Shown one piece after another: positions 16,079 to 25,200 of a DNA stretch of 64,000 nt. The position numbers were made by a program, and so were the translations under genes. This DNA comes from Firmicutes bacterium CAG:24053_14 (GTDB taxonomy: Bacteria; Bacillota; Clostridia; Oscillospirales; Oscillospiraceae), in the NCBI GenBank assembly GCA_001916715.1, contig MNSZ01000046.1:160611-224610 (forward strand), read 5' to 3'. Positions within the stretch are counted from its first letter, which is position 1. Each line of letters starts with the position of its first letter. The notes under the pieces were generated by a model, which saw nothing but the letters and a program-made list of their open reading frames with translations, was not told where the DNA came from and did not search any database.

Positions 16079-17232
16079 GCAGCCGCCTCCTTTCGCAAAG
16101 CCTCGTCCACGGCCCGGATGCGCCGGCCAATGGCCTCGATCACTGTGACGGTGACGCTGTTGCCTGCCTGCTTGTAGGCTTGGGCGTCCGAGTTGATGGC
16201 GAGGATCTTGTCGATTTGCTCATCGTCAAAGCCCTGCAGGCGCAGGCACTCCCTGGGCATCAGGCGGCGGATGCGTCCGCCGCGCTCCACAATGCCCTGC
16301 ACACTGGCGGCGTCATGGGCGACACCGACCCCGACCCGACCGGCGCGTGTGGCGCTGCCCGGATAGCCCAAGTCCACGCTGTCGCCAGGCGCCGCCTCCT
16401 GATAGCCTTTTTGGGTGGCTTCCTTGATCAGCAGCGCCCCGGAGCGTTCCGCCTTATGATTGGACAGCGTCGTCTGCCCATAGCGGGCAGTGATGCATCG
16501 GGATTGCTGCGTCCGTTTCGGATGCCCCGCACACAGATCCACAAAAGGCGCGTCCGGCGGCAGCAGGTATAACCCGGTTTTCACACCGAGACCGCCACCA
16601 CCGGCTGTCTGGGTACAGGCTACTCCTTCTGGGTCATAGACCCGGTGTCCTTGCGCCCCGCCGATGAGTTGTATAAGAGCTTTTGCACCATTTCCGAAGA
16701 CAGGTAATATTTTTCCGGCGCATCGGGGATCAAGATAGCAGATAAGGAACACCCTCCTCCTTGACTGCGGGACTCCAAAATGTTTGCTGTTAAGCACAGC
16801 CCATTCGACATGGTACCCCAGGTCAGAAAGCGCGGAGAGGATGGCCGCAAACGTCCGGCCGCCGTCATGGTTAAGCAGTCCTGGCACGTTCTCGAGCAGA
16901 AGATACGAAGGCCGTCTGGTTTCAGCCAGGCGGGCAATTTCAAAGAAGAGAGTACCTCTTGCATCGTCAAATCCTTTTCTGCGGCCAGCGAGAGAAAACG
17001 CCTGGCAGGGGAATCCCCCACACAAAAGGTCGAAGTCGGGCAGGTCGTTGGGGTCAATGGCTCGGGCGTCTGGATAGTATCGCTCCTCCTTCCTGATGTC
17101 GTGGATCGCGCGGTAACTGGCTTCGGCATATTTGTCGATCTCGCAGTGTCCGACGCACTGGAAGCCGCCGGCGCGGGTCAGCCCCGCCCGAAAGCCGCCG
17201 ATCCCGGCGAACATATCAAAATATCGAATCAG
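16075..17232 (-). CDS. DNA (cytosine-5) methyltransferase, CUG start likely
   Basis: About 385 residues. SAM-binding motif I (DMFAGIGGF) is at the N-terminus, the catalytic loop GGFPCQAFS follows near 75, ENVPGL is motif VI, QSRRRVF is motif VIII, and the final motifs with GNSVTV are intact. No restriction partner is present. The family start is usually a few residues before the DLFAG strand. ATG at 17214 would cut into motif I and has no ribosome site, whereas CTG at 17232 overlaps the upstream stop as CTGA and has GGAG ten bases before it, the same layout as the PP-loop gene. Confidence 0.92.
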   Translation of the reverse strand: MIRYFDMFAGIGGFRAGLTRAGGFQCVGHCEIDKYAEASYRAIHDIRKEERYYPDARAIDPNDLPDFDLLCGGFPCQAFSLAGRRKGFDDARGTLFFEIARLAETRRPSYLLLENVPGLLNHDGGRTFAAILSALSDLGYHVEWAVLNSKHFGVPQSRRRVFLICYLDPRCAGKILPVFGNGAKALIQLIGGAQGHRVYDPEGVACTQTAGGGGLGVKTGLYLLPPDAPFVDLCAGHPKRTQQSRCITARYGQTTLSNHKAERSGALLIKEATQKGYQEAAPGDSVDLGYPGSATRAGRVGVGVAHDAASVQGIVERGGRIRRLMPRECLRLQGFDDEQIDKILAINSDAQAYKQAGNSVTVTVIEAIGRRIRAVDEALRKEAAA

Positions 17233-17525
17233 ATGGTATCATCTCCCTCCTGCAGCGCACGGAGAAAGCCGAGGACGTCCTCATCGACGGCCCCGGCCTG
17301 CTCCTGCTGCGTAGTGGTCTTTGGGAAGGAAACGCCTGCCAGTTCCTCCCGGATAGCGCCGCGAATGGCCTCCAGCAGTTCCTGTTGTTCCATATAGCCG
17401 TTGATCATCCTGCACACGGCGTCCATGCGCTGTCCGGGCGCAACGGCGGACAGGCGCTCCCATGCGTTCCGCTGCTCCCGCTGAGTCAGGGAGAAGGAAA
17501 GACTGAGCCGTCGCTTTTCAGGCAT
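17229..17525 (-). CDS. Small ParR-like partition adaptor candidate
   Basis: A 98-residue protein immediately after a ParM-like actin gene and overlapping it by eight bases. The N-terminus (PEKRRLSLSFSLTQREQRNAWERL) has the alternating strand plus helix expected of a ribbon-helix-helix DNA binder, and the C-terminus is acidic. ParR proteins occupy exactly this position in ParM partition operons. Assignment rests mainly on context. Confidence 0.6.
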   Translation of the reverse strand: MPEKRRLSLSFSLTQREQRNAWERLSAVAPGQRMDAVCRMINGYMEQQELLEAIRGAIREELAGVSFPKTTTQQEQAGAVDEDVLGFLRALQEGDDTI

Positions 17526-18447
17526 GGGCGCCGCTCCCCGACATCTGCCGTACAAGCCGTTCATAGCCCTTGGCGTTCAGGGATACATCATCGAGGATCA
17601 CGGGCCGACACAGGCCGTTTGTGGCCGAAACACGCCGCTTCATGAGCGCCGCTCCGCCGCCTATAAAAATAGTAGGCATGGCGCGGGTGTCCAGGCCGCA
17701 CTCCGTGATGGTGGAGAGCAGGTTCTGCACATACAGGTCCGCCTGGGCATGGATGATGCCTTTCGCCTCGTCCGGGAGGCTGCTGGCATCACCCCGCAGG
17801 ACGCACTCGATCTGCGCCGTTGTCAGAGAAAGACCCAGGACGCGTCGCACCTGTTCGCTGATCTCATCGATGCAGCGGATCATGCCCCACTCCAAGCTGC
17901 GGCAGGTGGCGGCATTGGGGAGGCGGTTGTCCAAGCGCATCAGGTCCACTGTCCAGCCACCGATGTCCGCCACGATGACGGACGGTTCATCCAGCAGCTC
18001 CGTCTGGGTCAGCACAGCGGCATAGCCCTGGGGGAACAGTTTCACATCCCGGACGGTGACGGTATAGTCCCGGCCCTCATAGCGGAAGGGCACCGGTTTG
18101 CCGTCCCGCAGCAGATAGGCACGGAACTTCTTCTTGTCCCGGCCAAAACTGGTCAGGGGCAGGCCGGCAACCAGAATGACGGAGCAGGTGCGCTCGGCAT
18201 TGCGGCAGTCCAGTTCCCTGGCGATGGCTGCCAGGGTCAGCAGATAGTAGTCCTCCGTCCGGGTCTTGTCTTTCTGCAGAGGCTGCCTGCCGCTGCCTAC
18301 CACATAGTACGTACCGCCGTATTCCAACACATTCTTCTGGGTGTACGGCTCATGCTCATAGGCCACCAGCCCCGAGGGGAAGGAACCGTGGACAGTTTTC
18401 ATGGCTGCGTAACCGTGGTCCACGCCGATGACGTATCCCTCGCTCAC
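17518..18447 (-). CDS. ParM/StbA-like actin-family segregation protein
   Basis: A 309-residue actin-fold ATPase. The phosphate-1 loop VIGVDHGYAAMKT is at the N-terminus, phosphate-2 VADIGGWTVDLM lies near 160, and the adenosine motif IFIGGGAAL near 268. Such filaments push plasmid copies apart; on an ICE they would stabilise the excised circle. GTG at 18447 overlaps the upstream stop as GTGA. A small ParR-like gene follows. Confidence 0.87.
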   Translation of the reverse strand: MSEGYVIGVDHGYAAMKTVHGSFPSGLVAYEHEPYTQKNVLEYGGTYYVVGSGRQPLQKDKTRTEDYYLLTLAAIARELDCRNAERTCSVILVAGLPLTSFGRDKKKFRAYLLRDGKPVPFRYEGRDYTVTVRDVKLFPQGYAAVLTQTELLDEPSVIVADIGGWTVDLMRLDNRLPNAATCRSLEWGMIRCIDEISEQVRRVLGLSLTTAQIECVLRGDASSLPDEAKGIIHAQADLYVQNLLSTITECGLDTRAMPTIFIGGGAALMKRRVSATNGLCRPVILDDVSLNAKGYERLVRQMSGSGAHA

Positions 18448-19106
18448 CGAGCGCCGCCCCCTTTCTCTTTTTTGGTAGCCATGTCCTGGACCTTGCCCTC
18501 GTCCAGCAGCCGGCGGATCTCATGGAGGTCGTAATTCCATGTGGATGGCGCCGCCAGGAAACGCTCCGGCCCGCCGTATTTTTCGCACAGCCGGGGTAGG
18601 AACCGTGGCAGGTCCTTCGGCTCCCTGGGGTATTGGATGCCGTCTTTGTAGACGATATCCTTTTTTAGCTCGTCCCGCATCTTCTCGATCCTGTCTGGTT
18701 CCATCTCGTCGTAGGCGCTGCGGCCGGTGAGCTGCTCATAGGCGTAATCGCCCACATAGGACAGGCACTCGAAACAGCAATCGCCGTATGGCTCTATATC
18801 CGCCAGCGTGTCGGGATCCCGCAGCGCATTCATGTACACCTCTTTGCCCTGGGCGATCAGCCAGGCGCGGAAGTCGATAAAACCGTCATCCGAACAGCCA
18901 TACTCCTTGATCACGCTGACGGCGTCCCACAGGCCGTATTGGTCCGCCAGATCCTCATAGGTTTGCAGAATGTCATGGAAATTTTTCGCCGCGGCAGGCC
19001 CCATAGACACAAGCTGCTCCTGCAGGTAGTACTCCATAGCGTTCAGATCCTGGCCGCAGGCGGTTTTTGCCTCCTGAATCAGTGCCCAGAAGGCATCCTT
19101 GCTCAT
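18444..19106 (-). CDS. DUF4240 domain protein
   Basis: A 220-residue protein. The N-terminus FWALIQEAKTACGQD and the following helical segment to about residue 140 fit DUF4240, a domain of unknown function common in actinobacterial and ICE proteins. A basic, Gly-rich tail ends the protein. It is coupled to parM by GTGA overlap. Confidence 0.75.
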   Translation of the reverse strand: MSKDAFWALIQEAKTACGQDLNAMEYYLQEQLVSMGPAAAKNFHDILQTYEDLADQYGLWDAVSVIKEYGCSDDGFIDFRAWLIAQGKEVYMNALRDPDTLADIEPYGDCCFECLSYVGDYAYEQLTGRSAYDEMEPDRIEKMRDELKKDIVYKDGIQYPREPKDLPRFLPRLCEKYGGPERFLAAPSTWNYDLHEIRRLLDEGKVQDMATKKEKGGGAR

Positions 19107-19126
19107 CCCATTGTCAGGTTTCTGTT

Positions 19127-19789
19127 CTATCGCTCAGCACCTTCCTTCCGTTTTTCTTTTTGCTTGCCGATCCGCCGTTCCTGCTCCTGGGGCAGAAGGC
19201 CCTGAAAACCTAAGTCACGCAGGGCCTGCGTATAGAGCTGCTTTTCAAAGGCCCGGTACTCCGGGGTGGCGGTATCCACATCCAACAGGACAGCCTTTTC
19301 ATAAGGTGTCCCCGGCACGACCTCCCACCGAACGGCGTGGAACTGCAGGGCGGTCAGGTACTTCAGCAGTTGATGACCGTCCGCCTCATCAAAGACACCG
19401 CGGTTGTCCTCATAGGGGAACTCGCCGGGGAGATTGGGATAGCCGGAGATCGCCAGGGCGGCGTCGTAGAGGAGGAAACCACCATCATCAAAATCCGGGG
19501 CGATGGTGTCATAGAACCGCCGGAGCTGCTCCGTGCTGTCCAGGGCCGGGCAAAAGGACGCAAGGGCTTTCTTCAGTGTTTCCACTTTCTGGCGCTCCTG
19601 ATTGGCGGCATATTCCTTACCGCAGCTCTCCTGGTAGTATTCATCGACGAGCGGTTCCAGTTCATTGATCTTGCTCTGCAGTTGCGCGCATTCCATCCGG
19701 CTGAGGTCCAATTCAGTGTTGGATTCCTCCAACGCCTGCCGCAGAGCGGGGTAGTCCCGGACCGCGGCGATCAGATCCTTGATCTTCAT
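19127..19789 (-). CDS. Hypothetical ICE protein with coiled coil
   Basis: A 220-residue acidic protein. Residues about 15-75 are predicted to form a coiled coil (heptad-like Leu/Glu pattern). The rest is mixed with conserved-looking aromatic residues. Family not recognised. ATG at 19789 lies one base after the preceding gene. Confidence 0.72.
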   Translation of the reverse strand: MKIKDLIAAVRDYPALRQALEESNTELDLSRMECAQLQSKINELEPLVDEYYQESCGKEYAANQERQKVETLKKALASFCPALDSTEQLRRFYDTIAPDFDDGGFLLYDAALAISGYPNLPGEFPYEDNRGVFDEADGHQLLKYLTALQFHAVRWEVVPGTPYEKAVLLDVDTATPEYRAFEKQLYTQALRDLGFQGLLPQEQERRIGKQKEKRKEGAER

Positions 19790-19790
19790 G

Positions 19791-20195
19791 TCACGCCGCC
19801 TTTCTGAGCCGGGCGATCAGGCGATCCAGCACAGCGATGCGGGATCTCACCTTGCCGGCGGAAGCGTTCAGGCCATGCGCCTGATTTTGAATGCGGCGGC
19901 GGATGGCCGCAAGCTGTTGGCGATCCCTGCAGCACTCCAGCACAACATACCGCCCCTTCCCATTGGACAGGACCTCGCGCTCACCAGAGGCATCCCGGAG
20001 GCTGGCCATGAGGCGCTGGCCCAGCTGCCTGCGGTAGCGGTCCTGCAGGATGTCGGCGTCGCAGGAGACATGGTGTTTTTTCAAAATGGCCGCGATCTCG
20101 TCGCCGCTGATCTCCATGTTGGCAAACAGCACCTCCAGGATCTCAGTTTTGGCTTTGGGCGGCAGCGCGGGGCGACCGTTGAATCTCCTGGTCAT
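19791..20195 (-). CDS. Hypothetical basic ICE protein
   Basis: A 134-residue basic protein. Residues 12-50 suggest a winged-helix-like DNA-binding fold (KTEILEVLFANMEISGDEI and a following Cys-containing helix), and the C-terminus is helical and Arg-rich. It overlaps the upstream gene as ATGA. Could be a small regulator, but no family is recognised. Confidence 0.68.
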   Translation of the reverse strand: MTRRFNGRPALPPKAKTEILEVLFANMEISGDEIAAILKKHHVSCDADILQDRYRRQLGQRLMASLRDASGEREVLSNGKGRYVVLECCRDRQQLAAIRRRIQNQAHGLNASAGKVRSRIAVLDRLIARLRKAA

Positions 20196-20926
20196 CGCGT
20201 CTGCTCCTTCCTGCGCTGTGCGCGCTGCAGCACGTCGGCCCTGTCCAGTGCGGGCGCCTCGCTTGGGAAAACATAGAGCATGCAGTGCTGTTCTGCAAGT
20301 TCTGCAGGAAAGCCCTGGGGGACATTCTCCGGAGAGTCCGAAACCGCGACAGTTCTGTATTTCCAGTCACGGGGGGATTGGTAGGCGAACAGGTGATCCC
20401 CCGCCCGCCGGATGCTGTAACTGCTTTTCCCCTCGTGCTGCCGGACATATTCGCCCACAGCCGCTTTCTCCTGCACGAAGCGAGGCTGGATCCCCCGCGC
20501 CAGCTCCGGCGCGATGGCGTTGATGTATTTCACCATGTCACGGACATTGCCGCATTCAAATTCCGGTGCGTCGTAGCCATACCGCTCTGTAACGAGCGCC
20601 CACTTCATATGCTCATGGGGGCTGTCCAAAGAAACGACAAAGTATTTCCCGTCGCGCTCCCCGGTGAGAGGCTCAAACCGGACGTCGTCATAGAGCGGCC
20701 CATCCAGCGGGCAGTTGTTCTTGAACCACACATAGTAGTTGTCCAGAATGAAGGAATCCGTGATTCCCAGCACAACGCCGGAGATCTTCTTCAGGCGTCC
20801 GGCCAGGGCGTCGTCCCGGCAAAACCAGTCGTACCAGCCGGCCTCGCACTGCACAGCACGGTTCCGGCTGCTGAAATCCCCGGCGCGGAACCGCTCCTGC
20901 CATGTCCGCACACTCATCTCATTCAT
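20192..20926 (-). CDS. Hypothetical ICE protein
   Basis: A 244-residue soluble protein, Trp/Tyr-rich in its first 90 residues, with no domain that I recognise. It overlaps ATGA with both neighbours (parB upstream, the basic protein downstream), so it belongs to the same translationally coupled run. Confidence 0.7.
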   Translation of the reverse strand: MNEMSVRTWQERFRAGDFSSRNRAVQCEAGWYDWFCRDDALAGRLKKISGVVLGITDSFILDNYYVWFKNNCPLDGPLYDDVRFEPLTGERDGKYFVVSLDSPHEHMKWALVTERYGYDAPEFECGNVRDMVKYINAIAPELARGIQPRFVQEKAAVGEYVRQHEGKSSYSIRRAGDHLFAYQSPRDWKYRTVAVSDSPENVPQGFPAELAEQHCMLYVFPSEAPALDRADVLQRAQRRKEQTR

Positions 20927-21819
20927 AGCGTCCCCCTTTCCGGCAGGAGGTGTTCCATGAGGCCGGCAATGGAGGTAAACACCCCGGCCAACTCACGGGA
21001 CTCCTGGATGGTATCCTCCATTTCTTCCTTAGTCATGCGGGTGCATTTGACCCAGATCCGCACATTTTCCTCTGTGGGCGTCAGCAGAACGGCCTTTTCA
21101 TAAGCCTTGCAGAACACGCCGGCGATCTTGCTCTGGCGGTCGATCTCCGCATCCTTCTCCCGGATCTCCTTTTTCGCTTTTTCCAGCTCCACCAGGTCCA
21201 ATGCCGCCTGCCCCTGCTCGTCCTCCGGCAGATCCTGTACCTGCCGGGTGATCTGATACCCTTGGTTGACGGACAGTTCCTTTTTATCCAGGGCCTCCTT
21301 CACGGCGGCGGGGGCGTGTTCGTCGATCTGCATCACCTTGCCCATCGTGCGCTCCCCGAGGCCAACGGATGCAGCCAATTTTTTGCGGGTGTCCACAGGT
21401 GCGGAACCTTCCGGCAATGTTGCCGAAAGGTCTGTACGGGCACCCTGGTTGGCCTTTGCCCTGGCCTCGATCTCCGGCCGCAGTTTCAGGGCGATCTTGC
21501 CCAACTCCCATTTGTCCAGGTTGCGGCGGCCCTTCTGGGTATCCAGCGCCCACTGCTTGGCCTCCAGCAGATCGTCAAAGGCAAACACCGCCATCTTGTA
21601 GGGCAGGTCGTGCCGGGTGCAAATCTGTTGGCGGTTGTGGCCATCTACGACAACGAGATCCTCATTGACGATGATGGGCGCATAGCAGCCGTTTTGCAGG
21701 ATGTCCTTCTCCAGCGCGGCAAGCTGCTCCCCGCTGAGAGGAGGGAGCAGCTCCGCCAGATCCGGTAGAATGGTGGGGGTGCGTTCCGCACTGGTGTATT
21801 CAATGCCTGTATTACGCAT
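20923..21819 (-). CDS. ParB/Srx-domain DNA-binding protein
   Basis: A 298-residue protein. The ParB-like nuclease/CTPase-type domain has DLVVVDGHNRQQIC near residue 57, followed by a helix-turn-helix region around LAASVGLGERTMGKV and a long coiled-coil segment (about 205-235). On ICEs such proteins act in partition or in control of conjugation genes. It lies between ssb and the accessory run that contains parM. Confidence 0.85.
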   Translation of the reverse strand: MRNTGIEYTSAERTPTILPDLAELLPPLSGEQLAALEKDILQNGCYAPIIVNEDLVVVDGHNRQQICTRHDLPYKMAVFAFDDLLEAKQWALDTQKGRRNLDKWELGKIALKLRPEIEARAKANQGARTDLSATLPEGSAPVDTRKKLAASVGLGERTMGKVMQIDEHAPAAVKEALDKKELSVNQGYQITRQVQDLPEDEQGQAALDLVELEKAKKEIREKDAEIDRQSKIAGVFCKAYEKAVLLTPTEENVRIWVKCTRMTKEEMEDTIQESRELAGVFTSIAGLMEHLLPERGTL

Positions 21820-21824
21820 GGCGC

Positions 21825-22199
21825 TCAGGCCGCAGCCTCATCCATACCGTCCGCAGGCATGGACACGGCGCTTTCCTCCACGCGGCGGGGAGACAGGAAC
21901 TCCACCTCCGTGGCTTTGATGAGGAAACCGGGCTGACGCTCCGGATCGTCCGCGAAGGTGATGGTTTCAAAGTCACCGGAGGCCGCCAACTTGCAGCCCT
22001 TCCAGGCAAACTCCGCACAGCGTTCCGCCAAGGGGCCGCGTACCTTGATGGAGATAAAATCCGTCAGACGGTTGCCGTCCTTGTCCCGGTAGCGGCGGTC
22101 CGAGGCGATCCGCAGGATGGCATAGGGCTTGCCGGTGGCCTCATGGACCTTCAGTTCCACATCGTTTGTCAGGTTTCCGATTGCTACGATCTTCAGCAT
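21825..22199 (-). CDS. ssb: Single-stranded DNA-binding protein
   Basis: A 124-residue OB-fold protein starting LKIVAIGNLTNDVELK, with the expected central strand ISIKVRGPLAERC. The tail ends in an acidic stretch (MDEAAA) but lacks the canonical DDDIPF end. It would coat single-stranded DNA during conjugal transfer and replication. It is shorter than housekeeping SSB (about 150-170), as usual for ICE copies. Confidence 0.88.
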   Translation of the reverse strand: MLKIVAIGNLTNDVELKVHEATGKPYAILRIASDRRYRDKDGNRLTDFISIKVRGPLAERCAEFAWKGCKLAASGDFETITFADDPERQPGFLIKATEVEFLSPRRVEESAVSMPADGMDEAAA

Positions 22200-22290
22200 A
22201 GGTGCATTTCTCCTTCTTTATCTAATGTAGGGTGAATTGTGTGGGATAAAAGCGCCGCGGCCCACAGCGGGGCCGCGGCACGCGGATGAA

Positions 22291-25200
22291 TCACTTGTCC
22301 CAGGTTTCGGGATTGGTGAGGTTGGCGGTGTGGGCGTTGGCGGCCTCCAGCACGTTGTAGTAGGCCCAATGGCGGGAGGACACGTCGGGGAACGTCACCA
22401 GCTGGCGGCGGTTGTCCGCAATATAGTCCTCGTCAGCCTCGCGGCCCAGCAGGCGGTTGACAATGGTGACGACTTCCGCCCGGTCAATGGGATCGTCGGC
22501 CCGGAAGGTGCCGTCGCCGTAGCCCTCTACCCAGCCGTGGATGGCGGCGTCCTTGATATACTCAGCAGCCCAGTAGCCGTCGCTCACATCGTCAAAGCCC
22601 TCGTACTGCTCCATGATTTCCTCGGCTCCATCGCCGTACACATCAAAGAACCGCGCCGCCATAGCGGTAAACTCGGCGCGGGTGATGGCCTTATCACCCC
22701 GGTAGGTGCGGTCATTGTAGCCCACGGCCACGCCGTAGCCAGTGAGATATTCCACATAGCCCGCATACCACATATCCGGGTCAATATCCTTGAACTTCAC
22801 ATTATTTCCGCTGGGGATGCGCTCATCCAACTTGTCAGAGAGCAGGCGGGCAAAGATGGCCGCCGCCTCGCTCCGGCTCATGCTGCGCTCCGGGCCGAAG
22901 GTGCCGTCTGTGTAGCCGACAATATAGGCCCCGTGATATTCGGTTTCGGTGACGGCGGGAACCGTGAGTTTCCCGTCCTCGTCTGTTTCGCCGGTTTCCC
23001 GCTGGCCGAGGTCGCCCTTGACGATGACGGTCACGTCCTCCTGCGGGTCGCGCTCATTGTCTGTGACCGTGACGGTGATGCGGTTGTCCTCGTCCATATC
23101 GGTGCCGTCCGGCAGGGTGACGGTAATATTGCCGCCCTTACCGATGGACACCTCTGCGTCCTCGATGGGGCGTCCGGTTTCGTAGTCCTCTACAGTGACG
23201 GTCAGTGTCCAGCGGTCGCCGTCCTCGTCCTCCCAGCCAACGGTGGTATTGCCGTCCTCATTGGTCTTGCCGCTGGTGCCGGGAACAGTGACCTGCCCAT
23301 TGCTGTCAGTGTTACCGGCACAGTAGTTATCGTGCTTGTCAGTCATAGTAACGAACATACCCTCCACGGCGCTCTTATCCTTGGTGAGCAGGACAGTCAC
23401 GGTAGTCTGGTCGGCATAGTCCAGCAGGCGGGAATTGGGGAGACGGATGGACAGGGTATCGTCCGCATGGAGAGTGACAATAGCATTGGAAACGGGGCCT
23501 TTAGTGTCGGTATCCGTGACAATTACCAGATAGCCGCCCACAACGGCCTCGCCCTTACTGTCCGTAGTGGCCTGATTGTAGATCTTCTCAATGGTTTCTT
23601 CCTCTAACTTCTCACCGCAGACCTCGCACTCCTTATGCTTGCTGCCCTCGCTGTCGGTGGTAGGCTCCTTGTCGATGATCCAGTCGCCGGGCTTATGGCC
23701 TGCGGCCTCGGTGTAGTCGCCCTTGTAGGCGTCGCCGCAGCGGGTGCAGGTATAGGTGGTGTAGCCCATCTCGGTGCAGGTCGGCTCGGTCACTTCCTCG
23801 GCATAGTCATGCCCCAAAGCGTTCTCAATGACGGCGCCGCAGCGGATGCAGAGTTGAGGATCGGTGCAGGTGGCCGGATCGCCGGGGATATGACCCGCGG
23901 CCTCGTCACCCTCCAGCCGGGTGGCTCCACAGCGGATGCAGGTGTACTCGGTCATGCCCTCGCCGGTGCAGGTGGCCCCGGTGATCTCCTTGCCCTCATC
24001 CCAACTATGCCCCAGCGGGTCGGTGTAGTCGGTGATGAACGAACTGCCGCAGCCCTCGCAGATATGGAGGGTGCGCCCGCCGCCCTCACAGGTGGCCGGG
24101 GTGGTCTTGCTTACATAGTTGTGAGGCAGCGCGGCGGTGATGTCCTCGATGTGGCGCTCCCCACAGACGGTACACTCCCGCAGGGTGTAGCCAGGGCTGG
24201 TACAGGTTGCCGGAATGACGGTGGTGGAGAACTCATGCTCGGTCTGGGGCAGGTCGGTTTCTTTCACATTGCCGCACCGCTCACAAATATCAATGGTCTT
24301 GCCGGGGACTTCACAGGTGGCGTCCCGGATGACCACACTCTGATAGGCGTGGCCCAGCGCGGCCTCATAGTCCCGCTTTTCAATCATGCCGCAGTCCACG
24401 CACAGGTAACGGTCATAGCCGAGGGTCAGGCAGGTGGGGTCTACGCTATCCAGCAATGTCCAGTTGTGGTTCTCGCCGCAGCCCTTGTCGTCACAACAGC
24501 AGCCGTCGCAGTCCGGGTCCTGGCAGCCACAGTCGGGATTGCCGCAGCCGCAGGTACAGGAACCGTCCTCGGTAGTGGTTTCATCCCTGAGATGGACATA
24601 CGCCACGCCGTCCTCCACCATGTCGGTGTCGTGGTAGGTGTAGGTGATCTCGTAGTACACGGGATAGTCCCCGGCCTCGGTGTAGTTGGGGGCGCTGGTC
24701 AGGGTGCAGGCGTCCGCACTGTGGCCGTAGCGGATGGCAGTGGTCACACCGGCCTCGGACAAGTCCGACACGGTGACGGTGTGGGGCTGGCCGTCCACCA
24801 CGCCGAAGTAGTCCGCAATGACGGCCTTGGCGGCGGTGTAGGAAGTTTCAGCATAGCCGCAGTCGGCGCAGGTATCCATCTCCACAAAGCGGTCATGGGC
24901 CAACTCGGGCCGGATGGCATTCTCCATGTGGTGACGCTCCAACGTGGAATTTTCCTCCTTGAATGTGCCGTAGCAGAACCCGCAGTATTCGCCGCTGGTG
25001 GTGATGACGCGGTGATACTCGCTGTCCGCTTGCTCAATGGTCTGGGTTTCCGGCAGTTCCTCGAAAAAATTGTTCGCGCAATCGTAGAGCCAATAGACGT
25101 TCTTCAGGTAGCCGTAGTCCGTCTTGGCCATGTTGGTGTTGATGCTGCCGCAGGTTTCACACACGGCTTTGGTCCAGTGATAAGCCGTGTAATAGGCGTC

